Origin: Alisma plantago-aquatica
Taxonomy: Eukaryota; Streptophyta; Magnoliopsida; Alismatales; Alismataceae
Direction of reading: 5' to 3'
Assembly (NCBI GenBank): GCA_963693085.1
Contig: OY856409.1
Location: 298,944,558-299,008,557, forward strand
Length of the DNA: 64,000 nucleotides
Both the position numbers and the translations under genes were made by a program. Every line of letters begins with the position of its first letter. Position 1 is the first letter of the stretch. The notes under the pieces are model-generated. The model was not told the DNA's origin and did no database searches. It saw only the letters and a list, made by a program, of their open reading frames with translations. Shown in pieces: positions 1-11,881 of this stretch.

Positions 1-500
1 GCTTACAAAATGGTGTCAATAGCGAATTGCAGTGTATGTTAGTCTCTTGTAAGATTGAGGTTTGTAAGGGTCTATTCTTCCATAACCATTCATACCTTTA
101 TGATTCATGTTATACATAGACAATAATATGCAAGGATGAATAGAAATATATGTTTGTGCAAATATGTTATACTTGGGATGTATTATGCAAGCATCTGTGT
201 TTTTGTTATGTATGTCAAATCAATTTATATATCATTTGTAGGTCTGATTTGTGAAAAAATGGCTGATCTAGGTGAAAACATGTCTTGTTTGACCTTTATG
301 ATTCATGTTATACATAGCCTATATTATGCAAGGATGAATAGAAATATAGGTAGGTCTGATTTGTGAAAAAATGAATGATCTAGGTGAAAACATGTCTTGT
401 TTGACCTTTATGATTCATGTTATACATAGCCTATATTATGCAAGGATGAATAGAAATATATGTATGTGAAAATATGTTATACTTGGGATGTGTTATGAAA
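1..500. repeat. Tandem duplication, 112-bp unit
   Basis: A unit beginning ggtctgatttgtgaaaaaatg occurs at 241-352 and again at 353-460 with very few changes. The tail of the unit (attatgcaaggatgaatagaaata) is also present once upstream near 125-150, so the region is a small expanded array. Short open frames here arise from the repeat and contain no recognisable domain. Positions 25-80 resemble a block at 637-695 (ttgcagtg..gatagtctct..gagattgagg), so this array belongs to the same duplicated family as the 0.5-2 kb region. Confidence 0.8.
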
Positions 501-1142
501 GCATTTGTGGCCTTATGAAATTTGTTTCATAATGTAGTCAGTTACCAGATTTCATGGGTGGGTCATGTTATTCAAATGGGAGAGGGAGGTAGGAGGGTAG
601 AAGCTGGAAGTCAATATGAAAAATCAAGAAACATGTTGCAGTGCATGATAGTCTCTAGTGAGATTGAGGTACATAAGGGTATGTTCTTCCATTATCTCAC
701 TTTTTTTTTATCGTTGTTATACCTAGAATGCTAAATTCTAATTTGTATGTTGGTTACTAATTGAGTTCTATAACTATGACCTATTTCTTGATGCAAGTAG
801 CCCCCACCCTCATGTATAACTGCCTATTGGTTGTTGATCGATTCTTGATAGACCAAATCAGGTTGGTTCTTTGTTTATATGACTAATAAAGTAACATTCA
901 CATTATATTAGGTCTGACTTCAATGCTAATATGGCATCATGAAATTTGTTTCATATTGCAGTCAGTTGCCAGATTTCATGGGCGGGTCATGATATTCAAA
1001 TGGGAGAGGGAGGCGGGAGGGTAGAAGCTGGAAGTCAATATGAATTTTCACATAAAGGTAAGTCTAGATTCAATTAAATATTTGCACATAAAGGTAAGTC
1101 TAGATTCAACTCTTTACCTTTATTGTGTATGTTCATATGCAG

Positions 1143-1262
1143 ATAGAAAATGGTCTGGTAGAGGCAGTTGTTCTTCTTGTTTCAACTATGCCTCAGATGC
1201 GACCCGATATACCATCTGGAAAACTTGGGCAAAGTCACAAGAGAAAGCCAGATTTCATAAAG
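1143..1262 (+). pseudogene. Exon-like block, copy 1 (unknown protein fragment)
   Basis: The 120-bp block is preceded by a pyrimidine-rich stretch ending in atgcag and followed by gtataagt, good matches to plant acceptor and donor sites. It is open for 40 codons in phase 0 and contains EAVVLLVSTMPQMRPDIP followed by a basic tail ending KRKPDFIK. A copy with the same splice signals lies 444 bp downstream. I do not recognise the family. No start codon or neighbouring exons could be tied to it, so it is treated as a gene fragment. Confidence 0.45.
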
Positions 1263-1586
1263 GTATAAGTAATTTTGGTTCTGTGGCATAATATTTTTCC
1301 CAATGTGCGCTATGTGATTTCAAGTATATGATGGCCACATTATTGGTAGTTGCATTTACTGTTATTATATTTCAAATTTATAGTCTTATCTTTTCTTACA
1401 CATAAATGTGTGATAGGTCTCAAAAATTGTTTGAGGATTTCAAACGGGAGAGGGAGGCGGGAGGTTAGAAGTTGGAAGTCAATATGAATTTGCACATAAA
1501 GGTAAGTCTAGATTCAACTAAATCTTTGCACATAAAGGTAAGTCTAGATTCAACTCTTTACTTTTATTGTGTATGTTCATGTGCAG

Positions 1587-1706
1587 AAAGAAAATGCTAT
1601 GGTAGAGGCAGTTGCTATTCTTGTTTCAACTATACCTCAGATGCGACCTGATATACCATTTGGAAAACTTGGGCAAAGTCAAAAGAGAAAGCCAGATTTC
1701 ATGAAG
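1587..1706 (+). pseudogene. Exon-like block, copy 2
   Basis: This is the second copy of the 120-bp block, again bounded by gtgcag and gtataagt and again open for 40 codons in the same phase. Another frame that is open in copy 1 is closed here by TGA, which favours the phase-0 reading. Most differences between the copies change an amino acid, so there is no clear sign of purifying selection since duplication. The function is unknown. Confidence 0.45.
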
Positions 1707-2000
1707 GTATAAGTAATTTTGGTTCTTTGGCATAATATTTTTTCCAATATGCGCTATGTGATTGCAAGAATATGATGGCCACGTTATTGGTAGTTGCATT
1801 TGCTATTATTATATGTTAGATTTATAGTCTTATCTTTTCTTACACATAAATGTGTGATAGGTCTCAGAACTTCTTTGAGGATTTCAAATGGGAGAGGCAA
1901 ATGGAAGAGGGAGGCGGGAGGGTAGAAGTTGGAAGTCAATATGAATTTGCACATAAAGATAAGTCTAGATTCAACTAAATCTTTGCCAAAATTATGTATC

Positions 2001-2802
2001 TTCTTATCTAGATAATTTGCTTACTTTGAGTTTGCTATATGGCCTTATGAAATTTTTTTCTGATTCAACTCTATTGTATTTTCTTTTAGGACTTTTACTT
2101 GCTACTTGGTTACCAATTTTATTTTATTTGTATAGATGATATTGGAATATTTGGATAAATTGGTTGCTTTGTGTTTTCTATATCATCAACTATGTTGTAT
2201 TTGCTTTTAAGACTTTTATTTTCTACTTGGTTATATGATTATTTATCAATACATAGATATTTATTAAAGGTGAGATATGAGTGTTTGAGTGGGTTTCAAT
2301 TGAATTAAGTAATTGGTTTTCATGTATATTAATGACACTTTGAGTATGTTCATAAACTGTTTGAGAAAGAAAACCTTTTACATTAGTATAGCTCGACATA
2401 TCTCTGTAATGAATTTATTTTTTCACTATAAGACTAGATTTATTAGAAAGAAAGGAGTGGAAGGATAACCATGAGAAAAAAATATAATTGAAGTTGAGAA
2501 AGAGAAAAAGGAGTAGGAGGTTAGATAGGATGGATGGAGTTGGACAGATTGATCGGCAATCTAGCCAAAGAGAGAAAAACATTTCAATAATATCTGAGAA
2601 TTAATTGTATCTTATCATATTATACAACTTATTTGTATTTTCATCTGAATATAAAGTGTTTAAGAATTTATAAGATGGAAGTCAATATGAGTTTGCTCAT
2701 AAAGATAAGTCTAGATTCAACTAAATCTTTGCCAAAATTATATATCTTCTTATCTGGATAATTTTCTTGCTTTGAGTTTGCTATATGGACTTATGAAATT
2801 TG
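2001..2802. other. Non-coding, AT-rich
   Basis: No gene is visible. The stretch holds a further fragment of the upstream array (2664-2770, ggaagtcaatatgagtttgc and the following aagtctagattcaactaaat) and otherwise unassigned AT-rich DNA. Confidence 0.6.
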
Positions 2803-3064
2803 GTGTTCAAACCTAATTATTAAAGTGTATTAAAAAATTTAATGCATGATTGACATGTTATAACTGCTGCTAAATAAAGTCTCAATGATGATTAGACTTT
2901 GGTACTTAGGTGACTGCATACTTTGAATACTCATGTTAGATTTAAACATGTGATAGTGAACACTTTGAAGATAAAAAATATTTTGTTTTAAAAGGACTAA
3001 AAATATGTACCATGCATTCCCCAATTTATGAGAATTATATTATACTTTCTTGCAACAGGTTGAT
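2803..3064 (+). repeat. 262-bp dispersed direct repeat, copy 1
   Basis: This block runs from gttcaaacctaattatt to ttgcaacaggttgatt and recurs at 4002-4264 with only scattered substitutions. Both copies end at the same ttgcaacaggttgatt. There is no coding potential and no terminal inverted repeat. Confidence 0.85.
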
Positions 3065-4001
3065 TCTTCAAGAATGGTGAATTCTCTGATTTTTTGCAAA
3101 GAAAGATAAGTCCTATTTCAACCAACTTATCTGGCTAATTTGGTTTATTGGTATTTTGAATTTGCTATATCATCAACTACTTATTTGATCTAGTCGTTAC
3201 TATTTTATATTAATTTCTTTCTGGAATGAATATTATAGTCATTTCAATTCAAAAAGGATGTTAGTGGAATATTAAATGCATCCCTTATAGACTGTGTATC
3301 AGATCTACATGCATATATTAGATATTATCAGATGCTTAAATGAATAATGGGGTATCTTGTATATTAGATACTACCAGATGCTTGAATGAACAATGGGGTG
3401 TCTTTTTTGTGTATTTCCATGTATACTATTACATATAAATGTGTTGTTCTAATACCAGTTGCTTGATTGTGGTCCACTCTACATATCTAAAGTCCCTATG
3501 AACGTGTGCCTATAGTTATGCTTCTATTCCATGTTCTTCTTAGAATGTGTAGTCTAGGTCAACTTAGGTTCATTAGATTAGGCCAATTTATTCAAATGCT
3601 TATGCCATGGTTCTAATCCATTCTATCTTCATCTAAAATCCCTACGAACATGTGTATTTAGATTATGCTTCTATTCCATGTTCTTCTTAGCATGTGTGGG
3701 ATCTCTTCAAGTTCTGGAAATTGTTTTGGGTTTAGAAATCATTTTTCGGTTGCACTTGACCCATCCTTTATAATATTTGATGCATTAAAATTCGGGTTTC
3801 TCTAACATAGACCATATATAGTAAATTGATTTTTTTCTAGACCCATGCCATGGTTTGCAAGTCTATCTTCATCTAAAATCCCTATGAACATATGTTTGTA
3901 GATTATGTTTCTATTCCATGTTCTTCTTAGCATGTGTGGGATCTTTTCAAGCACTGGAAATCATTTTTGGGTTGCACTTGATGAATCCTTTATAATATTT
4001 G
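3065..4001. repeat. Non-coding spacer with short internal repeats
   Basis: There is no gene. The phrase ttctattccatgttcttcttag occurs near 3523, 3669 and 3909, each time after a variant of aaatccctacgaacatgtg, so the spacer itself grew by duplication of a ~150-240-bp segment. A smaller duplication lies near 3300-3410 (atattagatattatcagatgctt). Confidence 0.65.
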
Positions 4002-4264
4002 GGGTTCAAACCTAATTATTAAAGTGTATTAAAAAATGTAATGCATGATTGGCATGTTATAACTGCTGCTAAATAAAGTCTCAATGATGATTAGACTCTG
4101 ATACTTAGGTGACTGCATACTTTGAATACTCATGTCAGATTTAAACATGTGATAGGGAACACTTTGAAGATAAAAAATATTTTGTTTCAAAAGGTCAAAA
4201 AATATGTACCGTGCATTCCCCGATATAGTTGAATTATATTATACTTTCTTGCAACAGGTTGATT
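4002..4264 (+). repeat. 262-bp dispersed direct repeat, copy 2
   Basis: This is the second copy of the 2803-3064 block, in the same orientation 1.2 kb downstream. The copies differ by a few substitutions, for example gattgacatg against gattggcatg. Confidence 0.85.
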
Positions 4265-4310
4265 GGGTTTTACTGCTTAACAAATAGGGATATTAAATGC
4301 ATCTTACACA

Positions 4311-4952
4311 TATTAAAATAATACCAACTGAGCATCATAAATCTATTTTCTTATGTTCTACAATTAAAATATTTCATACAACTTATAACTGATGCATGCC
4401 AAAATTTCATGACTTACTTGGAGGTTTGTTGGAATTTGTGTATCTGACTTTTGAGTAATTGTCTTCCTACACAGTCTTTTGATGTTTGGCAGTGAGATAG
4501 AATTGAGAGGTTTAGCTTATTAGCTTCTTGCATTAGGTGTTAAGTGTGTGAGAGAAATGATATTTATTGTGCATATTAAAATAATGCCAACTGAGCATCA
4601 TAAATCTATTTTTTTATGTTCTACGATTAAAATATTTCATACAACTTATAACTGATGATGCATGCCAAAATTTAATGACTTACTTGGAGGTTTGTTGGAC
4701 TAATTTTTAAGTAATTGTCTTCCTACACAGTCTTTTGATGTTTGGCAGTGAGATAGAATTGAGAGGTTTAGCTAATTAGCTTCCTACATTAGGTGTTAAG
4801 AGTGTGAGAGAAATAATATTTAATATTTTAATTTGTATAAAACTGATGTTTGGCAATGAGATAGAATTGAGATGTTTAGTTTATTAGCTTCCTGCATTAG
4901 GTGTTAAGAGTGTGAGAGAAACAATATTTAATATTTTAATTTGTATAAAACT
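4311..4952 (+). repeat. 263-bp tandem repeat with a nested 109-bp repeat
   Basis: A unit starting tattaaaataataccaactg at 4311 is repeated from 4574 (unit about 263 bp). The tail of the second unit (tgatgtttggcagtgagata to ttgtataaaact, ~4735-4843) is repeated once more at 4844-4952, giving a 109-bp repeat inside the larger one. It is non-coding. Together with the upstream arrays, the first 5 kb is a patchwork of stepwise local duplications. Confidence 0.85.
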
Positions 4953-6080
4953 AACCTATAATTTTCTTGTTTGAGGAGTACCTGAACTTGCCATTGGAGT
5001 GACACATGTAGAGGTCTAGCAGACAACAACACCAAAGCAAAGCTCTAGGAACATACTTCTTGGATGGATGAATAGAATGGGTGGACAAGAGGTAAGTGAT
5101 GGTTTTAATTCTTTGAATGTTAAACATCAAAACAAATATAAATCACCTTATTTTATCTTGGGACTGTTTCAAAAGTCAAAATCTGTGATTTGAACAACAT
5201 CAACGACATCCATACAATGCTCAACCCTTGAATCTTGGTGTTAAAGATGCTTGGAGTTGTCCTGGCCGATAACAATAGCAAAGTAAAGCTCTAGCAACAC
5301 ACTTCTCAGATGGAATAATAGGATGATGGGTGCACAAGCTTGTTGGTTGGAGTTTTGTGTTGACTCACCAACAACAATTTTAGATGATGTGATCAACCCT
5401 TGAAGCCTGGTGTTGAGAAGGCCCGGACTTCATCTTCTCTACCTAACGGGATAAGAAGCCTTTTGGAGGAAACAACTTTCTCATGAATGATTTTCTATGG
5501 AGGAAGTGGTGCATGGCGAGTGGACAACTTTCTCATGGATGGTTTTCTATAAAAGAAGTGATACGTTGAATGGGGGGATTGAATGGGTGGGCTATGATTT
5601 TTGTGGGGGTAGTGAGGGTAGTGAACGATGGACATGGGATTTATACTAACTGACACATTTTTTAATTAATTAGTAGATAGATTATAGATGTTTAGTTTTA
5701 AATGCCGAATTGATAATATCTATTATCTATGCTGGATTAATTGTAACTGACACATTCTTTTGTGAATTATCCTTTTTGAATGAGGAACTGATAATGTTTG
5801 ATAACTTTTTTAGCAATGCGAGCGGGAAATTTGTTTTACAGAGGCCACTACTCCCGCCCAAACATGGTAGAGTACAAAAAGAGGGGTATGAGGGTGGAGT
5901 CAGGAGAGAGGTGAATGTTTATCATGTCTCTACATTGTAAGGTGAGGAAGTAACAGTTCGTTGGTTTCCATTTTCATTTGGTTGGACTCGAGTGGAAGTA
6001 GGACGTTGGGAAGTGGTGGGCCTCAGTAGTTTCTTAGATTTGAATGGAGAAGTTGTCTATGTATAGGAGATGGGAAGTTA
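4953..6080. other. No recognisable gene
   Basis: This 1.1-kb stretch has two diverged copies of a phrase of the form aacaccaaagcaaagctctaggaacatacttct (5030 and 5270 regions) and of cccttgaatcttggtgttaa (5226 and 5398 regions). Short open frames show no domain. It lies directly left of the inverted gag piece of element J. It does not resemble the J LTR, as a simple inversion would predict. Confidence 0.5.
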
Positions 6081-6625
6081 AATCTTATCAATCACATGGC
6101 GAGGGACTTTCCTGAGCATGTTTCAAAATCTTTCTCATGCTTTTGCATATGATTCTTCAGCATGATACTTGAAATTATAGATCTTTCCCACCAATCCATT
6201 TGCAGTCTACGGTGGAAAGTATCTCTCATAGAAGGTATGAACCATCTCATCCCATGATTCATAGACTATGGAGGAAGGATGAGGAACCAAGCCTTAGCTT
6301 TATCTGATAGTGAATATGAAAAAAGCTTCAAGTAAAGCACCATGTCTAGAACTCTATCAAGCTTCAGCATGTCATGTCTCTCTACAAAGTTGTTTATATG
6401 CACCATTGGATCCTCCATGATGTGTCCATGGTATGATTACAACTTGATTAGTTCCACCAATCTTGAACCAATTTTGTAGCTGCAAACATTCACTATCTAG
6501 AGCTTGATTGGTCCTAGTTGAGTTGTAGATGATGACATTTTTATCTTCTCCCAAACTATTTTTTCCTTGAGCACATCCTCCACATAATCATCACCATTCT
6601 ACAATATGTTTTCCGCATGTTCTTG
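6081..6625 (-). pseudogene. gag: Element J gag, N-terminal part, inverted
   Basis: Read on the minus strand, this is the N-terminal half of a Ty3/gypsy gag. It contains a MEDPMVHINNF-like segment, then LSDKAKAWF, YESWDEMVHTFYERYFPP and MLRKVPRHVIDK, spread over more than one frame with several stops. Gag packages the RNA in the virus-like particle. The most upstream ATG in frame is near 6620, after a leader running from the primer site at 6897-6913. The piece stops about where the plus-strand gag starting at 6958 picks up, so the two probably came from one gene separated by an inversion. Confidence 0.6.
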
Positions 6626-6896
6626 ATCTTTTGTGGTGTTGGAGTTTGAATAAGCTTCCCAGATGAAGTCACAAACTTGCATGCCCAACACTAGATCTCT
6701 TCTCAATCCACACAAAGTGGACTAGAAACTTTGTATTCTATAGTTAGATTGTAAAGGAATGTATCTAAATTGAGAATGTACAATAATAGGAATATAACAA
6801 AAGAGTCAATGGATTATGTTGTAAATTAAAAAATAAAAATAAAATAAAAAGGCCTAGAGTGGTCAATCACAACACTTGTAGTCCTAGTTTTGTCGA

Positions 6897-6913
6897 TTCC
6901 CTAGCAATGATGC
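6897..6913 (-). other. Degenerate primer-binding site (tRNA-Asp-like)
   Basis: On the minus strand this reads TGCATCATTGCTAGGGA followed by ATCGAC. It lines up with the plant Tat/Athila primer site TGGCGCCGTTGCCGGGGA, with most differences being C-to-T or G-to-A. It lies ~270 bp upstream of the minus-strand gag start, as expected for a retrotransposon leader. Only ~40 bp of possible LTR end remains beyond it before the sequence switches strand at about 6957. Confidence 0.5.
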
Positions 6914-6957
6914 AAAAAACCTAACACGCCTACACTGAAAATACTTTCTTATATGGT

Positions 6958-7560
6958 GTGCATAAAGGTGAGAGGACTACACACGATAGTGCAAGAGTAG
7001 GTTTCTTCCTCAACAATATAGTGATGAGATTCCATGGGATCTTGAAGAACATGGCCACGAATCAGTCTTGGAGGGAACATGTAGCACCAACAATAATCAA
7101 AAGTGCAATGGAATCAAGGGAGATAATAGAATTGAAAGCTCAGATGACACAACTCACAAAGCAACTTGATAAAAAATATGGTAGCTTGTCTAGAGATGAG
7201 GAGGAGGAATGTTTGCACTTTTGGTAGCAAAACAATATGGGTAACAATGACTATATATGGTGGAAAGGATCCTTAATTCTCTTGGAAGGATCCTAACAAT
7301 TCCCATCAGACTCATCACAAGCACAACAACCACAACAACAACAATGCAACACTTCACAGTAACATCAGAAGAAAATAGGTCCTAGTATGATGTAAAGTCT
7401 AGAAGATATGATTGGCAAACTCATGAGTCTGAATGAGTCCTACTTGCACCAATAAAAATGGAACCAACAAAACCAAGGGGCTCAAATTTTTAGCATAGAA
7501 AATTAAATTTCACAACTAGTAGCAGAGGTAGCAGCCATGAAGAAGCCCAACCATCAAGGA
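6958..7560 (+). pseudogene. gag: Element J gag, C-terminal part
   Basis: The frame at 6958-7227 encodes a gag C-terminal region (FFLNNIVMRFHGILKNMATN, later EIIELKAQMTQLTKQL), like the conserved segment of Tat/Athila gag that follows the capsid domain. Downstream, shifted frames give an Asn/Gln/His-rich linker and MIGKLMSLNESYLHQ, NQGAQIFSIEN and ISQLVAEVAAMKKPN, which correspond to the coiled linker before the protease. Stops and frameshifts break it repeatedly. The N-terminal part lies inverted at 6081-6625. Confidence 0.65.
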
Positions 7561-8400
7561 TTTTTAGGAAACATTGATCTTCCACCCTATAAAAAACTAG
7601 TAGATTAAGTGCTTCTTCATAGTTGTATAGTTTTGGTCAATGAGAAGCAAGTGATTCCAAAATACAGTGTGACACCATATCACATTGGGATAATGAAAGA
7701 TGCAGTACTTCCAGAGTAGCCAATGGACCCTACACCTCGAGACAAAGACACAGAAGTGTAGAGTATCAACCAAAAATAAACTAAAAAGGAGTATTACATT
7801 CCACCCCACTAGCATAAAAATGTGACTCATGTGTCGTTTCCCAATAGCTTCAAGGCCAAAAAGGTTGATCAATAGTGCAAAAAAATCTTGGATACTTTTG
7901 GAAGCTCCAAATCAACCTACCGCTTGTAGATGCCATTGGAAAATTCCATCCTATGGCATGTTCTTGTAGGTTCATATTTTTATCTACTGTGAGAACAAGT
8001 CAGTGCTTTAATAAAAAGGAAATTTCCATAGAATAAACAAGATTTGGGGTGCTTCAGCATATCATGTCTCATTGTAAAGATCGAGTTTGGAGAATCATTA
8101 AGTGATTCAGGGGAAAGCATTAATCTCATGCAACTAAACACATTCAAGAGATTGGGATTCAAAGAATCAAGAAAAAGAAATATGACAATTCAACTTATTG
8201 ACAGTTCAATGGTGAAACCAATATGAATTTTTAAAGATGTTCTAGTGAAGGTGGACAAATTCATATTTCTTGAAGATTTTGTAGTCATGGAAATGCATGA
8301 TGACTATGGTAATGAATTACTCTTAGGAAGACCATTCCAATCCACAACTAATGTGATCTTGTATATGGGTAGAGGAAGAATAATATTAAGGATCTAGGAT
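7561..8400 (+). pseudogene. pro: Element J protease region
   Basis: This is a retroviral-type aspartic protease relic that would have cut the polyprotein. The flap-side sequence and active site are readable at 8044-8226: the D-[ST]-G-[AS] motif is present as SDSGESINLMQLNTFKRLGF. Downstream come VLVKVDKFIFLEDFVVMEM and LLLGRPFQSTTNVIL, the hydrophobic-Gly box of the family. A stop (TGA at 8224-8226) interrupts it just after SSMVKPI, and other stops lie upstream. No RT, RNase H or integrase follows. Confidence 0.75.
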
Positions 8401-9060
8401 TACCGATTTGAGATAAAGTTGCCTGGTTATCAAAGACAAATCATAGAGTATGCACAATGTCATGTGAGGCAACATTCTATTAGTGAGTTATCCCTACTTT
8501 AGGAGAAACCATGTCTAAAAAGGCACATGTCATGACAAGGGTGGATCAAGGTATACGGGAGGTGGACACTATAGAACAAACAAAGTAGATATCATTGAAA
8601 AAGGCCATGAAGTACCACGAGGACCAAGAGGAGGATGTACAACCAACAACAATAAAAAGTGGTATTTTCTTCCATCACGTAGGAGTATCCTCGACTACCT
8701 TTAGAAGTATGCCTCATGAATTTGGTGGGTGATTTCATGTGCTACCATCTATAAGAGGATTGTTCCATTTATCTAAAAGCATCCTCGTGTTTTTATTCAA
8801 GACATTGTGAGGAGTTAGGGCCGCCACCACCACAATTTATACCATTGATGTGATGTCCTCATGATTGGGAAATGAAGCCACTTCCTCCACGTATGAAGTA
8901 TATATTGTTGACCAACTGGCAACCTCTCAAACTTTATTTTGGTGGTGGAGTGGTCCATAAGGACAACAAGTTGAAGCTCATTGACCTTCCTTGAGGAATT
9001 GTTTGATTTTTGATCCTATGACACTAAACAAGGGCACTTACATGAGGCAACCCACTTTAG
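8401..9060 (+). other. Element J: post-protease segment ending in GGCAACCCAC
   Basis: Weak frames (for example KLYFGGGVVHKDNKLKLIDL near 8920-8985) are not assignable to RT, RNase H or integrase. The segment ends at 9045-9056 with aggcaacccact, the same motif that closes the coding part of element A (27072-27084). The pol enzymes therefore appear to be missing from the structure rather than hidden in broken frames. Confidence 0.5.
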
Positions 9061-11881
9061 ATTTTGTGATTTACTTTTATCTAGTCAGTCTCTTTTGTTA
9101 CAATTCGTACTTCTTTATAATTATTTGTTTAGTATGATCCAATAGAATATGTGCCTTGATGTGTTTTATGTGGTGTGTAGGAGTTCATTGTGTCAGTACT
9201 ACCGATGATGTTGTCGGTAGCATGGACCCATCATCCAAAATCAATAATAAGATTTCTGAAAAAGTTTGGTACCACTGATGGGAGGGTTGGCGGCACCAAT
9301 ACCTTACCAGTTCAAGACCATGCTTGAGCCATTCAGGTCAGTAGTACTAATACTTATGGTTGGTAGAAATGACACTTTCAAGAAAAAATCATAGACCAAT
9401 AGGAAGTTTTTGTCAATACCACCGAGAGGCTTCTTAGTGGTATTGATGAATCATGCTCAAGGAGGACAAATGTCGATTCATATCACTAACACATATGTTT
9501 TTGGTATCAACATTTCCAAACAAAGACTCTGAGGCTACTATAAATAAAGACTTGATACCACTAAGAACCTTCTCGGTAACACTAACATCATTCTTGGTAA
9601 TAATGAAAAGAGTAGTAGGTGGTAAGGATAGAGAGGTTAAAGGCTACACAACTTCAGCCCGGTACCATCGACACACCTGTTAGTAGTGTTGGCCCAAAAG
9701 ACCAAATTTATTTGGCACTGACATTGACACTCGAGATCAACCTCATCCAACATTTGATGAAAGTGATCTGCACAGGAAATCTAGTAGTTGGTACTATCAA
9801 AATCCATCGGTACCATCAATGCAGAAGAATCCATGGGTTGATATATCGACATGTCGCGGTTTTCGGTATCAATGGTTGGCACTGACACTCACATTGATAG
9901 ACAACAAATAGGTACCAATCACACATGGTGTTGGTGGCATCGATGTTGTAAGGGAAGAAACAAGAGTCAGTGACTCTAACTTAGGTGTAGAGTGTTCAAG
10001 AGTACTTGCTTCACTGGTAATAGGCCATCTACAACAACAAGTGTCTTCTCTAGTTCAATCAAGAAAACACCCATACTTATATGTAGCACATTGACTATCA
10101 CTAGAAGTTACTCTATGATCACTATTGGAGCTAGGGGAACTTTAGCAAGTACACTTAGCCCCCAGACATTCCAGTACACCTCCAGAGTTCATCGGTGCAT
10201 TTTATCCATCTGATTCACAAATGTCGTTGCAAACATTCCACCCACCACCAGCCCGAGAACCTAGTGCTATCTTTCCACCTCTTAGTTTTATTTTTTACTA
10301 TGAGGGCATGGTAAATTTCAAGCTCAAGGGGGTGGTGAAACTGATTTCTTTTGTAGTACCTTCTATCTTAGTTAGTTTTTCTTGCATGTTTAATTTTTTT
10401 CTAAGCATTGATTTACTTCTAGGTTAGTAGGACCCACAACCTATGTAGTGTAATTGTGGAGGTTAATTTTTCATTATTGAATTGTATAAGTAAAAAGAAT
10501 GTGCTTTATGCCCTTGGAAAGAACTTAAAATTATGCTTGAATGCAATATCTTTTAAGCTTACTTGCTAAGTCTAAGACAACACCAACTCGAGGAATTGTA
10601 TGGGTCAGTTAGCTTAAGGACATAATGTATGAATGAAACCCTTAGTTTACCCAAGGCTTGTGTATGATGAGAATATCAACCCCAAACCAGCCAAACAATA
10701 CCAAAAACTTAAATGGGAATTTTAGAAATAAACTGTAAGGTCTCCCTATTACACAAGTTGATAATATAGGGACATATCATAGTTAGGAAATGCATCGTCT
10801 TGTAGTCATGTGATTTCATCCACCGTCCATTCATTTTCATTCACCAGTACAAGATAATCAACTAATCCAAATTGTTTTCCTCTTGAATTTATTGCATGAC
10901 ATGGTAGGTAGTGTGTTAATTTGTTTCTTTCCTGTGGAAGTAAAAAATAAAAATAAAAATAAAAATGTGCATGATATTTTGTTTTAGTTGATAAATTTTA
11001 GTTGCACAACAACATTCATATAGAATGAACTTATTGGTGCATAATTTTGCATAATTTGCAGTGTGTATCTATTTAGTTTTTCATAGTAATAAAGAGTGAA
11101 ATAATGTACATCTCTATTCCTCCAAATAAAATAGTAAACAATGCCCAAGTATAATCATGAATTGTGATGAACTAAGAGGGAGTGAAAAAAAATATAATAA
11201 GAAGATTGCATTGAGAAAGAAATAAGGAAAGGAGGAAAATGATGTCTAGAGATCAATTTAAATTTTACCTAAGGAGAAAGTGGGAACAACTTATATGTAG
11301 TCATTTTTCGACCCATACTTGTCATTAGGATGAAATATTCATTGCATTCAAGATGCCACCATAGTAATAGGCATTGAAAGACATGCATTTTCATTTCATC
11401 CATGATGTAGGTGAATTATGTTTTATTTCAAGTATAAATAATTTGGATTTTACTTGAGATTCTTGTCTCTCAACCACCCATTCCATCTCCACCCATTTCT
11501 CTGTAAGGGAGGTCACATATATGATTCTTCTCTTCATCCATATCTATATGGGGAATTACTACCAACATAGTTGTGCAGATTTATTAGAGCAATGTAAATA
11601 GGGAAACCACATGTTGCATCAAGTTAGTGACCTATTGACTATGATGTTAATTACTCCATATTAATAGTGTTTTATTTATATTATTGTGGACATCTTTGAT
11701 GAACATTTCTAATTGATTTAGAGTAGTTACTTTCTCAATGGTTGGTAAGGGTCGGTTTAGAACCAATAAGTGGGGTTATTAAGAATAGAAATTCATAAGA
11801 TTTGTCTTCTTGCTAACTCTTTCAAACAAATCCATAAGTAGCATTTCTCAAGGACAAGAAACATTCAATCTTAGTGGGTTT
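9061..11881 (+). other. Element J 3' untranslated region with word array and PPT
   Basis: This 2.8-kb non-coding region lies between the end of the coding part and the 3' LTR. From about 9190 to 9960 it is dense in variants of a short phrase (agtaccaccgatgg / gtcggtagcatgg) that also fills the J LTR at 12100-12480. Open frames here are by-products of that array. It ends in ctcaaggacaag and cttagtgggttt, a polypurine tract of the plant gypsy kind, directly before the TG of the LTR. Confidence 0.6.
11869..11881 (+). other. Polypurine tract of element J
   Basis: The purine-rich tcttagtgggttt lies immediately upstream of TGATGCATTG, in the position of the plus-strand primer. The aaggacaag phrase 20-35 bp further upstream is a common companion in Tat/Athila elements. 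Confidence 0.55.

Larger units (their letters stand above)
525..2000 (+). repeat. ~444-bp tandem array with exon-like blocks
   Basis: The anchor gggagagggaggcgggag occurs at 1002 and 1446 and, slightly expanded, at 1890, giving two complete ~444-bp units (1002-1445 and 1446-1889) and a partial third. A partial earlier copy lies at 525-625 and a late fragment at 2664-2770. Inside each full unit are a donor-like aaaggtaagt, a short putative intron and a 120-bp exon-like block, followed by gtataagt. The array looks like repeated duplication of a gene fragment rather than a satellite. The source gene was not recognised. Confidence 0.75.

Noticed and set aside
1002..2000. CRISPR-like repeat-spacer array
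   Set aside because: The unit is ~444 bp without regular short repeats or spacers, and the rest of the window is plant DNA.
9453..10427. Several 68-88-codon open frames in the 3' region of J
   Set aside because: They follow the ggtaccacc word array, overlap in different frames and have no recognisable motif.
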